From Streptomyces sp. CA-278952 (GTDB lineage Bacteria > Actinomycetota > Actinomycetes > Streptomycetales > Streptomycetaceae), in the NCBI RefSeq assembly GCF_028747205.1, contig NZ_CP112880.1, forward strand, positions 310,001 through 374,000: a DNA stretch of 64,000 nt, read 5' to 3'. A program made the position numbers and the translations under genes. The notes beneath the pieces were generated by a model. That model was not told where the DNA came from. It did not search any database and saw nothing but the letters and a program-made list of their open reading frames with translations. Below are positions 42,369-49,631 of the stretch, piece after piece (position 1 is the stretch's first letter; each line of letters begins with the position of its first letter).

Positions 42369-42466
42369 TCACTCCTCACCAGAGAGCAACGCCATTTTGC
42401 TGTGGATCACCTTCACGGTCACCGGCTCGTACCCCGCCGGCCGCGGTCCGTTCAGGGGCCGTCGGA

Positions 42467-42907
42467 TCACCGGTACGACCCGCCTTCCACGGGAAAGCGG
42501 GAGAGACGTTCGCGGACCGATCGCTTCAGCCGTTCCTCCCACCGGTCCCGCTCCGCGACGTGGGGGAACAGCTCCCGCATCCGGTTGACCTCCTCGATCA
42601 CGGCGCGTCGCTCCTCCATGAACCGGCGGTTCAGCGGACGTTCGATCCTCAGCAGGAGGGTGACGCACGCCGCGAGCGAGAGCGCGGACACGGCCAGGCC
42701 GACGGCGACGAGCAGGCTCCCGGGACCGTCGCCCATGGTGGCGGCGACGGCCAGGAACCCCGGGATCAGCACCGCGAGGGAGGCCGACGCGATCCGCGGC
42801 CGACGGACCCGTCGCCGCCGCGCGCTCAGGGCCTGGACGCCGGCCAGCCGCCGTTCCGCGGCCGCCAGCGTCCGCAGGAACGCCGCTCCGCCGTCGATCG
42901 CGGCCAT
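42467..42907 (-). CDS. Two-TM membrane protein of unknown function
   Basis: This 146-residue protein has an N-terminal Arg-rich helix (AAAERRLAGVQALSARRRR), two membrane segments (about 47-67 and 74-95) and a charged C-terminal helix (FMEERRAVIEEVNRMREL). GGGGG lies at Shine-Dalgarno distance from the ATG at 42907. It begins one base after the stop of a short coding-like frame (42909-42998), suggesting coupled translation. I recognise no family. Confidence 0.72.
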   Translation of the reverse strand: MAAIDGGAAFLRTLAAAERRLAGVQALSARRRRVRRPRIASASLAVLIPGFLAVAATMGDGPGSLLVAVGLAVSALSLAACVTLLLRIERPLNRRFMEERRAVIEEVNRMRELFPHVAERDRWEERLKRSVRERLSRFPVEGGSYR

Positions 42908-42908
42908 G

Positions 42909-42998
42909 TCAGCCCCCGTTCCGCTGCGTGATGAACGGCCGGAGCTCCTGCCCGCAATGGGTGCGCAACGCGCCGATCCGCGCGTCGTCCAGGCCGAT
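42909..42998 (-). CDS. Candidate 29-residue leaderless small ORF starting at AUC
   Basis: From 42998 a frame reads IGLDDARIGALRTHCGQELR then PFITQRNGG and stops at 42909. Of its 29 sense codons, 28 end in G or C, as in real genes here. No ATG/GTG start exists because a TAG lies three codons upstream of the ATC. On the minus strand TAGCAT (43005-43010) lies exactly 6 bases before the ATC, the spacing seen at leaderless ATG starts in this window. It may be a real AUC-initiated leader peptide, or a gene whose ATG was mutated. Confidence 0.4.
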   Translation of the reverse strand: MGLDDARIGALRTHCGQELRPFITQRNGG

Positions 42999-43074
42999 GG
43001 GGAGATGCTATCGATCAACAGGGCGCGACACACCGGCACTTGCGGGATTCGCGGGCGACCCGGGGCCTCTGGAG

Positions 43075-43473
43075 CTACTGGATGAACCGGGGCAGCCAGC
43101 GGGCCTGGTAGTCGGGGTGGCCCGCGTACTCGGCGGCCAGTTGCCGTACGGCGAATCCGAGGCCCACCGCGCGGCCGGAGCGGAAGTCATCGGCCGGGCG
43201 GTCGGTGTCCAGGTCAGCCACCTCCACGTACTCGCCGAGCATGACCCGGTGCGTCTCGATGCGCTCCAGGGTCCGTGCGGGATCCTGGAGCGCGATGTGC
43301 TCGTCGAAGCCCCGGCCCCGCACCGTGAACGCCACCCCGCCGGTGCGGTCGTGGACCTCGCCCGGCACATCGGCCGGGCACCGCCATCGGTCCCCGCCGG
43401 CGGCCAGTGCGACGTGTTCCTCGTCGGCGAGCCGCGACCGGACGAAGGCCACCATGTCTGCGTTGGCGCCCAT
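43075..43473 (-). CDS. DUF6221 family protein
   Basis: This 132-residue soluble protein has DMVAFVRSRLADEEHVALAA at the N-terminus, HIALQDPARTLERIETHRVM in the middle, and ends with HPDYQARWLPRF. This pattern defines DUF6221, found widely in Streptomyces genomes and their phages; function unknown. AGGGAG lies upstream of the ATG at 43473. Confidence 0.86.
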   Translation of the reverse strand: MGANADMVAFVRSRLADEEHVALAAGGDRWRCPADVPGEVHDRTGGVAFTVRGRGFDEHIALQDPARTLERIETHRVMLGEYVEVADLDTDRPADDFRSGRAVGLGFAVRQLAAEYAGHPDYQARWLPRFIQ

Positions 43474-43567
43474 TGGATGCCGCTCCCTTGCGCTGATGGA
43501 TCTCTGCACTCGATACGGGGAGCATTCTGGTGGACCGGACGCGGCGCGATCCACCTCCGCATCCGGT

Positions 43568-44023
43568 TCACCCCGCCGTGTCCCCCGCGTGGTTCGCGGC
43601 CAGGTCGGCGAGGACCTTGTGCAGGGGTTCGGTCTTCCGCCGGCGGTACTCCTGCACCGCCCAGCCGTTGCCGTCGGGGTCGGTGAAGTACAGGAAGGTC
43701 GCCCCGTCGTCGGGGGCGTACCGCTGCGGCTCGGAGGCCTCGACGCCCCGGCCGACGAGCTCGGCGTGCGCGGCGTCGATATCGGTGACGCAGAGCTGGA
43801 GGCCGTGGTACGTGCCCGGCCGCGGGGTTCCGGTCGGGTTGGGCAGTCCGTCGGTGAGGGCGATCGAACAGCCGGAACCGGGTGGCGTCAGCTGGACGAC
43901 GCGGGCGCCGGGCATCACCTCGTCGTCGATGTCGACGTGGAAGCCGAGTCTGTCCCGGTAGAAGTCCCGGGCCCGGTCGACGTCGGTCACGGGCAGCACG
44001 ATCACTTCGAGGGTCCAGTCCAT
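43568..44023 (-). CDS. VOC (glyoxalase/bleomycin-resistance fold) protein
   Basis: This 151-residue vicinal-oxygen-chelate protein has two beta-alpha-beta-beta-beta modules: LPVTDVDRARDFYRDRLGF and VTDIDAAHAELVGRGVE, with YFTDPDGNGWAVQEY at the end. Putative metal ligands are His in GTYHGLQL and the Glu of VQEY. It is encoded 3 bases after the DHA2 exporter on the same strand. Exporter plus VOC protein suggests handling of a toxic small molecule. Confidence 0.92.
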   Translation of the reverse strand: MDWTLEVIVLPVTDVDRARDFYRDRLGFHVDIDDEVMPGARVVQLTPPGSGCSIALTDGLPNPTGTPRPGTYHGLQLCVTDIDAAHAELVGRGVEASEPQRYAPDDGATFLYFTDPDGNGWAVQEYRRRKTEPLHKVLADLAANHAGDTAG

Positions 44024-44026
44024 GGG

Positions 44027-45685
44027 TCAACTCTCTTTCGCGGGTCGCTCGGCCTCCGGGCCGGGCCGTGGTTCGTCGGTGCCGGGCCGTGGTTCGTCGG
44101 TGCCGCCGGGCCGTGGCCCGTCCGTCGCCGCGTCGCCCGTCCCCTCACCGGCGAGCGGTGCCGCGCCGCCCTGGAGGCGGGCCAGGTCGGCGGGCCTGAC
44201 CTGGATGACGAACAGGGCGACCAGGGCGGCGACCACGGCGAAGCAGACCGCGACGACGAAGGCGCTGGAGACGCCCGAGGTGAGCACCTGGTCGCCCCAG
44301 GGCGGTGGCAGTTCGCCGGTCCTGCGGAACTCCAGCAGCTGGGCGGGCGTACCCTCCTGGAGGAATCTCGGCACCTGGTCGGTGGCCTCGTCGCGGCTGG
44401 CCGTGCCGAACGTCGTGACCAGGATCGACAGCCCCAGGGACCCGCCGACCTGCTGGGTGGCGTTGAGGATGCCGGAGGCGGCGCCCGCCTCCTTCGGGGC
44501 GACGCCCGAGACCGCCATCAGGGTCAGCGACACGAACTGCATGCCCATGCCGAAGCCGAACACGAGCATCGGGCCGAGGATCGAGCCGAGGTAGGAGCTG
44601 TGGACGTCGGTCAGCGTCAGCCAGCCGAGACCGGCGGCGGCCAGGAGCGCGCCCACCACCATGAAGGGTTTCGGTCCCCACCTGGGCAGCAGTTGGGAGG
44701 CCAGGCCTGCGCTGACCGCGATGACGGCGCTCACCGGCAGGAAAGCGAGGCCGGCCCGCAACGGGCTGAAGTCGAGGACGTTCTGCACGAAGAGGGTCAG
44801 GAAGAAGAACATCCCGAACATCGCGGCGGCGAGGCTGAGCATCATCGCGTAGGAGCCGGCGCGGTTGCGGTCGCGGAACATCCACAGCGGCGTGATGGGC
44901 TGTTTCGAGCCACGTTCGACCGTGATGAACACCGCGAGGAGCACCACGGCCACCGCGAACGAGCCGAGGGTCAGCGCGTCGGTCCAGCCGTCCTCGGAGG
45001 CGCGGATGAAGCCGTAGACGAGCAGCACCATGCCGACCGTCGAGGTGAGCGCGCCGGCGATGTCGAAGTGGCCCGGGCGGCGTGCGGACTCGGGGATGTA
45101 GCGAGGGGTCGCGAAGGCGATCAGCAGGCCGATCGGAACGTTGACGAACAGGACCCAGCGCCAGTCCAGCCACTCCACAAGCAGCCCGCCGGCGAGCAGC
45201 CCGATCGCGCTGCCGCCCGCCGAGACGGCCGCGAACACCCCGAACGCGCGGTTGCGTTCGGGGCCCTCACGAAAGGTGGTGGTGATCAGCGACAGGGCGG
45301 TGGGGGAGGCGATCGCGCCGCCGACGCCCTGGAGCGAGCGGGCGGCCAGCAACTGCCAGCCGTCCTGGGACAGTCCGCCGAGCAGCGAGGCGAAGACGAA
45401 GAGGAGCACGCCGAAGACGAAGACCCGGCGGCGGCCGAGGATGTCGCCGAGGCGTCCGCCGAGCAGCAGCAGGCCGCCGAACGTCAGCGTGTACGCGTTG
45501 ACGACCCAGGAGAGGTTCTCGGTGGAGAATCCCAGGTCCTTCTGCATGTGCGGCAGAGCGATGTTGACGATGGTGACGTCGAGCACCACCATCAGCTGGC
45601 ACGAGGCGATGACCAGCAGTGCCAGTCCGCCGCGGTGCCGATCGGAGGTGGCCGTATCAGCGGGTGTCGCGTGGGAGCCCGTCAT
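44027..45685 (-). CDS. DHA2-family MFS drug exporter (14 TM)
   Basis: This 552-residue EmrB/QacA-type exporter has about 14 hydrophobic segments, the motif LGGRLGDILGRRRVF after TM2 and the motif-C region GSAIGLLAGGLL. Proton-coupled export of cationic or lipophilic compounds is expected. The C-terminal tail is a Pro/Gly/Asp repeat (GTDEPRPGTDEPRPG). A 36-bp near-perfect palindrome lies 60 bases upstream of the start at 45685. The VOC gene is downstream in the same unit. Confidence 0.94.
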   Translation of the reverse strand: MTGSHATPADTATSDRHRGGLALLVIASCQLMVVLDVTIVNIALPHMQKDLGFSTENLSWVVNAYTLTFGGLLLLGGRLGDILGRRRVFVFGVLLFVFASLLGGLSQDGWQLLAARSLQGVGGAIASPTALSLITTTFREGPERNRAFGVFAAVSAGGSAIGLLAGGLLVEWLDWRWVLFVNVPIGLLIAFATPRYIPESARRPGHFDIAGALTSTVGMVLLVYGFIRASEDGWTDALTLGSFAVAVVLLAVFITVERGSKQPITPLWMFRDRNRAGSYAMMLSLAAAMFGMFFFLTLFVQNVLDFSPLRAGLAFLPVSAVIAVSAGLASQLLPRWGPKPFMVVGALLAAAGLGWLTLTDVHSSYLGSILGPMLVFGFGMGMQFVSLTLMAVSGVAPKEAGAASGILNATQQVGGSLGLSILVTTFGTASRDEATDQVPRFLQEGTPAQLLEFRRTGELPPPWGDQVLTSGVSSAFVVAVCFAVVAALVALFVIQVRPADLARLQGGAAPLAGEGTGDAATDGPRPGGTDEPRPGTDEPRPGPEAERPAKES

Positions 45686-45744
45686 GGTGGGGTTCGTCTC
45701 TCGTACCGAGGGCGGTTCGCCCGGTGCGGGCGGCCGGTCTCTGC

Positions 45745-45780
45745 GTCGGTCGGATGAACGCGGGCGTTCACCCGACCGAC
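45745..45780. promoter_or_regulatory. 36-bp near-perfect palindrome upstream of the DHA2 exporter
   Basis: Outer arms GTCGGTCGG/CCGACCGAC and inner arms GAACGC/GCGTTC are nested on one axis. 16 of 18 base pairs match. The size and position fit a TetR-type operator, although no TetR gene is adjacent. Confidence 0.7.
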
Positions 45781-45822
45781 GTTATGCCGGAACCCCGAGC
45801 CCCGCCATTCGGGCGTCCGGCT

Positions 45823-46839
45823 TCACTGGAGTGCGTGGACCACGGTGCGGAAGAGGACGGGTGCCCGGTGGGCGGCGGCGACGATCAGCCGCCCCGAGGA
45901 CGGCATGCCGGCGGCGCCCAGCAGGGCCGCGGTGAGCAGGCGGTAGCGTCGTGTGACCCGCGCCCACCGCCGGGGGTAGTCCTCGGGCCGCCCTGCGGTC
46001 AGGCAGTCGACCGCGGCCGTCGCGGTGGCCACCGCGAGGGCGATCCCCTCCCCGGTCAGGGCGTCCACATAGCCCGCGGCGTCGCCGACCAGCAGGACCC
46101 GCCCGGCCCGGGGGCCCTGTGCCCGCTGGCGCAGCGGCCCGGCCCCGCGTACGGGGGTGGTCCCCGCGCTGCCCGCGAGCCGGGCCGCGAGCGCGGGGAA
46201 GGCGGCCAGGTGCTGGTCGTAGGGGCGGCGGTCGCGGCTCAGGACGGCCACCCCCACCAGGCCCTCGCCGACTGGGGTCACATACGCCTCGCCGTGCCGG
46301 GACCAGTGCACCTCGACGAGGTCCGTCCACGGCGCGATCGCATAGTGGCGGCGCAGGCCGTAGCGTCCGGGCCCGGTGACGGGCCGGTCGAGGCCCAGGG
46401 TGCGGCGCAGCGGCGAGTGGAGCCCGTCGGCGGCGACGAGCCAGCGCGCGGTGAGTCCGGCGGCGGTGACGGAGTCCTCGTCCTGCCGGATCTCCCCTGC
46501 CTTCGCGGCGACGACGCGTACGCCGAGGGCGGCGGCCCGCTCGTGCAGGGCGGTGTGGAGTTCGGTGCGGCGGACGCCCGCGCCGGGGCCGCCCCGGAAG
46601 GCCGCCTCCGCGCTGCGCCGGCCGTCGGTGTAGCGGATGCCGCGCAGTTCGTGGCCGGTCACCCGTACGCCGAGGTCGCGCAGGGCCGCGACGCCGCCGG
46701 GCATGATGCCCTCGCCGCACGCCTTGTCGACGGGGGTGGTGCGCGGCTCGACCACCACCGCCTCCAGGCCGGCCGAAGCGGCCCGGATCGCGGCGGCCAG
46801 TCCGGCCGGGCCGCCGCCGACGACCAGGACGTCGATCAC
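45823..46839 (-). CDS. srsC: FAD-dependent hydroxylase of the geranylgeranyl-reductase type (SrsC-like)
   Basis: This 338-residue flavoprotein has the dinucleotide motif DVLVVGGGPAGLAAAIRAAS at the N-terminus and the second FAD motif RVLLVGDAAGYVDALTGEG. The start is GTG at 46839, overlapping the methyltransferase stop as GTGA. In Streptomyces griseus, srsABC makes phenolic lipids: SrsA the type III PKS, SrsB the methyltransferase and SrsC the FAD hydroxylase that yields alkylquinones. The same order is seen here. Confidence 0.85.
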   Translation of the reverse strand: MIDVLVVGGGPAGLAAAIRAASAGLEAVVVEPRTTPVDKACGEGIMPGGVAALRDLGVRVTGHELRGIRYTDGRRSAEAAFRGGPGAGVRRTELHTALHERAAALGVRVVAAKAGEIRQDEDSVTAAGLTARWLVAADGLHSPLRRTLGLDRPVTGPGRYGLRRHYAIAPWTDLVEVHWSRHGEAYVTPVGEGLVGVAVLSRDRRPYDQHLAAFPALAARLAGSAGTTPVRGAGPLRQRAQGPRAGRVLLVGDAAGYVDALTGEGIALAVATATAAVDCLTAGRPEDYPRRWARVTRRYRLLTAALLGAAGMPSSGRLIVAAAHRAPVLFRTVVHALQ

Positions 46840-47372
46840 GCGGGTGCGTCCGCGGCCGGGAGGCGGGCGAGCGCCCCGTCCTCGCACCGGATCCGCACCA
46901 CCATGAGCACGGCGTTGAGGGCGGTGAAGACGAGGGCGGTCACCCAGGCCCCGTGGACCAGGGGCAGCGCGAGGCCTTCGGCCGCGACGGCGACGTAGTT
47001 GGGGTGGCTCAGCCATCGGTAGGGGCCGCCGGTCACCCGGGGCAGGCCGGGGACCACGATGACCCGGGTGTTCCAGCGGGGGCCGAGGGTGCGGATGCAC
47101 CACCAGCGCAGCACCTGCGAGGCCACGACGACGGCGGCCATCGTCCAGCCGAGTACGGCCGGGAAGGGGCGTTCGGCGAACCGGACCTCCGCCAGGCAGC
47201 CGGCCAGGAGCGCGGTGTGCAGCGCGACCATCGCCGGATAGTGCCCACGGCCCGATTCGACGCCGCCCCGGGCGAGGCTCCAGCGGGTGTTGCGGCGGGC
47301 CACGACGAGTTCGGCGAGGCGCTCGGCCGCGACGGCCAGCACCAGGAGGGTGTACCAGGTGGTCGAGGTCAT
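46836..47372 (-). CDS. srsB: Isoprenylcysteine methyltransferase-family O-methyltransferase (SrsB-like)
   Basis: This 178-residue integral membrane methyltransferase has about four or five membrane segments. The SAM-binding C-terminal region of the ICMT family is GPYRWLSHPNYVAVAAEG. AAGGAG precedes the ATG at 47372. In srsABC it methylates the alkylresorcinol hydroxyl. It lies between the PKS and FAD genes, with coupled starts. Confidence 0.86.
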   Translation of the reverse strand: MTSTTWYTLLVLAVAAERLAELVVARRNTRWSLARGGVESGRGHYPAMVALHTALLAGCLAEVRFAERPFPAVLGWTMAAVVVASQVLRWWCIRTLGPRWNTRVIVVPGLPRVTGGPYRWLSHPNYVAVAAEGLALPLVHGAWVTALVFTALNAVLMVVRIRCEDGALARLPAADAPA

Positions 47373-47387
47373 GGGGGTCTCTCCTTC

Positions 47388-48440
47388 CTACCAGCGCAGC
47401 AGCACCAGTTCGCAGCAGAATCCCGGGCCCATGGCCAGCAGCAGCCCGGGGGTGCCCGGCTCGGGGCGGCGCTGTTCGATGGTGTCCCGCAGGACGTGCA
47501 GGACCGAGGACGAGGACAGGTTGCCGACGTCGGCCAGCGAGCGCCAGGTGACGTCGAGCGCACCGTCGGGCAGATCGAGGACCTCGGTGACGGTCTCCAG
47601 CACCTTGGGGCCGCCCGGGTGGCACACCCAGTGGGCGACGTCCTTCGGTTTGAGGCCGTGCTCGTCGAGGAACTCCCGTACGTCGTCGGCGAGATAGCGG
47701 CGGACGACGTCGGGCACGGCCGGGTCGAGGACCACGGTGAAGCCGGTGCCGCCGATGTCCCAGCCCATGACGTGCTCGGTGTCCGGGTACATGCGGCTGC
47801 GGGTGGCCACGATCTCGGGGCCGGAGACGGCCCGGCGGCCGCCGAGGGCGACCATGGCGGCCGCGCCGTCGCCGAACAGCGCGGTCGCCACCAGGTTGGC
47901 GGGCGACGGGTCGTGGCGCTGGAAGGTGAGGGAGCAGAGCTCGACCGACAGGAGCACGGCCACGTCGTCGGGGCGGCCGAGGAGGTAGTCGTGCAGCCGT
48001 GCCGTCCCGGCTGCTCCGGCGACGCAGCCCAGGCCGAAGACGGGCAGCCGCTTGACGTCCGATCGCATCCCCAGGCGGGTCACGAGCCGGGCGTCGACGG
48101 AGGGGGCGGCGATGCCGGTGACCGAGGTGAACATCAGCAGGTCCACATCGGTGGGCCGCAGCCCCGCCGCCCGCAGCGCACCACGTACGGCCTGGGCGCC
48201 GAGGTCCACGGCGGACCGGATGAAGACGTCGTTGGACGCGCCGAAGCCGTCGAGCTCGCGGTAGCCGTCCAGGGGCAGCACGGTGTGCCGGGTGCGGACC
48301 CGGGCGTTCTCATGGAGCCGGTCCAGGACACGGCGGTCGGCTCCGGGCGGCAGGCAGGTGCGGGCCACCATGTCGGTGACCTCGCGCTGGGTGTGGCGGT
48401 GGGGCGGCAGAGCCCCGTGAACCGCGGCGATGCGGGTCAT
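47388..48440 (-). CDS. srsA: Type III polyketide synthase (SrsA-like alkylresorcinol synthase)
   Basis: This 350-residue chalcone-synthase-fold enzyme has the intact Cys-His-Asn triad: C139 (GLGCVAGAAG), H274 (WVCHPGGPKVL) and N307 (GNLSSSSVL). AGGAGG precedes the ATG at 48440. With the two following genes it forms an srsABC-like unit, which makes alkylresorcinols from fatty acyl starters and malonyl/methylmalonyl-CoA. Other type III PKS products such as pyrones cannot be excluded from sequence alone. Confidence 0.88.
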   Translation of the reverse strand: MTRIAAVHGALPPHRHTQREVTDMVARTCLPPGADRRVLDRLHENARVRTRHTVLPLDGYRELDGFGASNDVFIRSAVDLGAQAVRGALRAAGLRPTDVDLLMFTSVTGIAAPSVDARLVTRLGMRSDVKRLPVFGLGCVAGAAGTARLHDYLLGRPDDVAVLLSVELCSLTFQRHDPSPANLVATALFGDGAAAMVALGGRRAVSGPEIVATRSRMYPDTEHVMGWDIGGTGFTVVLDPAVPDVVRRYLADDVREFLDEHGLKPKDVAHWVCHPGGPKVLETVTEVLDLPDGALDVTWRSLADVGNLSSSSVLHVLRDTIEQRRPEPGTPGLLLAMGPGFCCELVLLRW

Positions 48441-48546
48441 CCTGCCTCCTGGTTCGGTGGCGTCATGGCCCCATCCTGCCCACAACGTGCGAGAGAACGG
48501 CGTAAAGGACCCGCCCGGTCGCCGCATTGACGGGGCGCCAGGCCCC

Positions 48547-48552
48547 TACGAT
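48547..48552 (+). promoter_or_regulatory. TANNNT -10 hexamer for the UbiA gene
   Basis: TACGAT lies 6 bases before the ATG at 48559, and there is no Shine-Dalgarno. TTGACG at 48527-48532 is a possible -35 with a short spacer. Confidence 0.5.
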
Positions 48553-48558
48553 CGCCCG

Positions 48559-49467
48559 ATGGACGCCACGGACAGGGGGAACCGGGCCGGAACGGATCCG
48601 GCCGACGCCGAGTCGGCCGGAGCGGGGCCCACCGGCGCGGGGCGACGCGGCCGGGTCGTGGGGCTGGCGCTCGCGTGCCACCCGGGACCGGCGCTCGCGG
48701 TGACCGCGCTCGCCTGCGCCCTCGCCCTCGGCTCCGGTCTCGGCGGCCCCCGCTCCGCGCTGGTCACGGCGGCGGTGCTGACCGGCCAGCTCTCGGTGGG
48801 CTGGTGCAACGACGCGTACGACGCGCGGCGTGACGCCGACGCCGGCCGCCCGGGGAAGCCCGCCGCCGACGGCACGGTCGGGGCGCGTGCGGTGTGGGCG
48901 GCGGCGACGGTCGCGCTCGCCCTGTGCGTACCGCTCTCGCTGGCCTGCGGGGCGCTCGCCGGCACGGTGCACCTCGCCGCCGTCACCGCCGCCTGGCTCT
49001 ACAACCTGTGGCTCAAGGCGACCGCCCTGTCCTGGCTGCCGTACGTGGCCGGCTTCGGCGCCCTGCCCGCCTTCGTCGCCCTCTCCCTGCCCGGCGGCCC
49101 GTGGCCCCGGTGGTGGACGGTGGCGGCCGGCGCGCTGCTCGGGTTCGCGGCGCATCTGGCCGACACCCTCCCGGACATCGCGGCGGACCGGGCGGCCGGG
49201 ATCCGGGGCCTCCCGCACCGGCTGGGCGACCGGGGCACCCGGCTGCTGCTGCCGGTGCCGCTCCTCGGTGCCACGGCGGTGCTGGCGTTCGGCCCGCCGG
49301 GACCGGTGGACGCCGCGGGTGCTGCGGCACTCGTCCTGGCCGGTGCGGCGTCGCTCGCGGGCCCGGCTCTCGGCCGCCGGTGGCGCAAGGCCGCCCTGGC
49401 CGGAGCGGTGGCCGTGGCTGCGGTGGATCTGGCGCTGCTGCTGGCCCGGGGCGCCTCCGGGGCCTGA
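48559..49467 (+). CDS. UbiA-family prenyltransferase
   Basis: This 302-residue membrane prenyltransferase has about eight hydrophobic segments. The two Asp-rich motifs are NDAYDARRDADAGRPGKP and DTLPDIAADRAAG, which bind Mg-diphosphate of the prenyl donor. The first 35 residues are polar and probably cytoplasmic. It is divergent from the srsABC-like operon. Joint function (prenylation of the resorcinol or quinone) is inferred from position only. Leaderless transcription is likely. Confidence 0.9.
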   Translation: MDATDRGNRAGTDPADAESAGAGPTGAGRRGRVVGLALACHPGPALAVTALACALALGSGLGGPRSALVTAAVLTGQLSVGWCNDAYDARRDADAGRPGKPAADGTVGARAVWAAATVALALCVPLSLACGALAGTVHLAAVTAAWLYNLWLKATALSWLPYVAGFGALPAFVALSLPGGPWPRWWTVAAGALLGFAAHLADTLPDIAADRAAGIRGLPHRLGDRGTRLLLPVPLLGATAVLAFGPPGPVDAAGAAALVLAGAASLAGPALGRRWRKAALAGAVAVAAVDLALLLARGASGA

Positions 49468-49483
49468 ACGAGCCCCCCTAATC

Positions 49484-49631
49484 ACTGATCCGACGCCTCA
49501 TCAGTCGTGACGCCCGAATGACATGACCATGCGAAGACCGTTGACAAATCAGAAACAGGGCAGAAATCTATGAACCTCTCGCCGCAAAAGATTGACTTGC
49601 AGGCTCAAATATTGTGGAAGCAGAGGTCATC
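49484..49631 (+). promoter_or_regulatory. AT-rich upstream region of the glucanase gene
   Basis: The region holds ACTGAT-N10-ATCAGT (49484-49505), TTGACA (49541-49546) and TTGACT (49592-49597). No well-spaced -10 partner is clear, so the promoter is not placed precisely. Confidence 0.35.

Noticed and set aside
43005..43039. Extending the two-TM protein N-terminally to an ATG at 43039.
   Set aside because: The added residues are Ser/Arg-rich and unlike a protein, whereas another frame in the same DNA has strong G/C third-position bias; a Shine-Dalgarno supports 42907.
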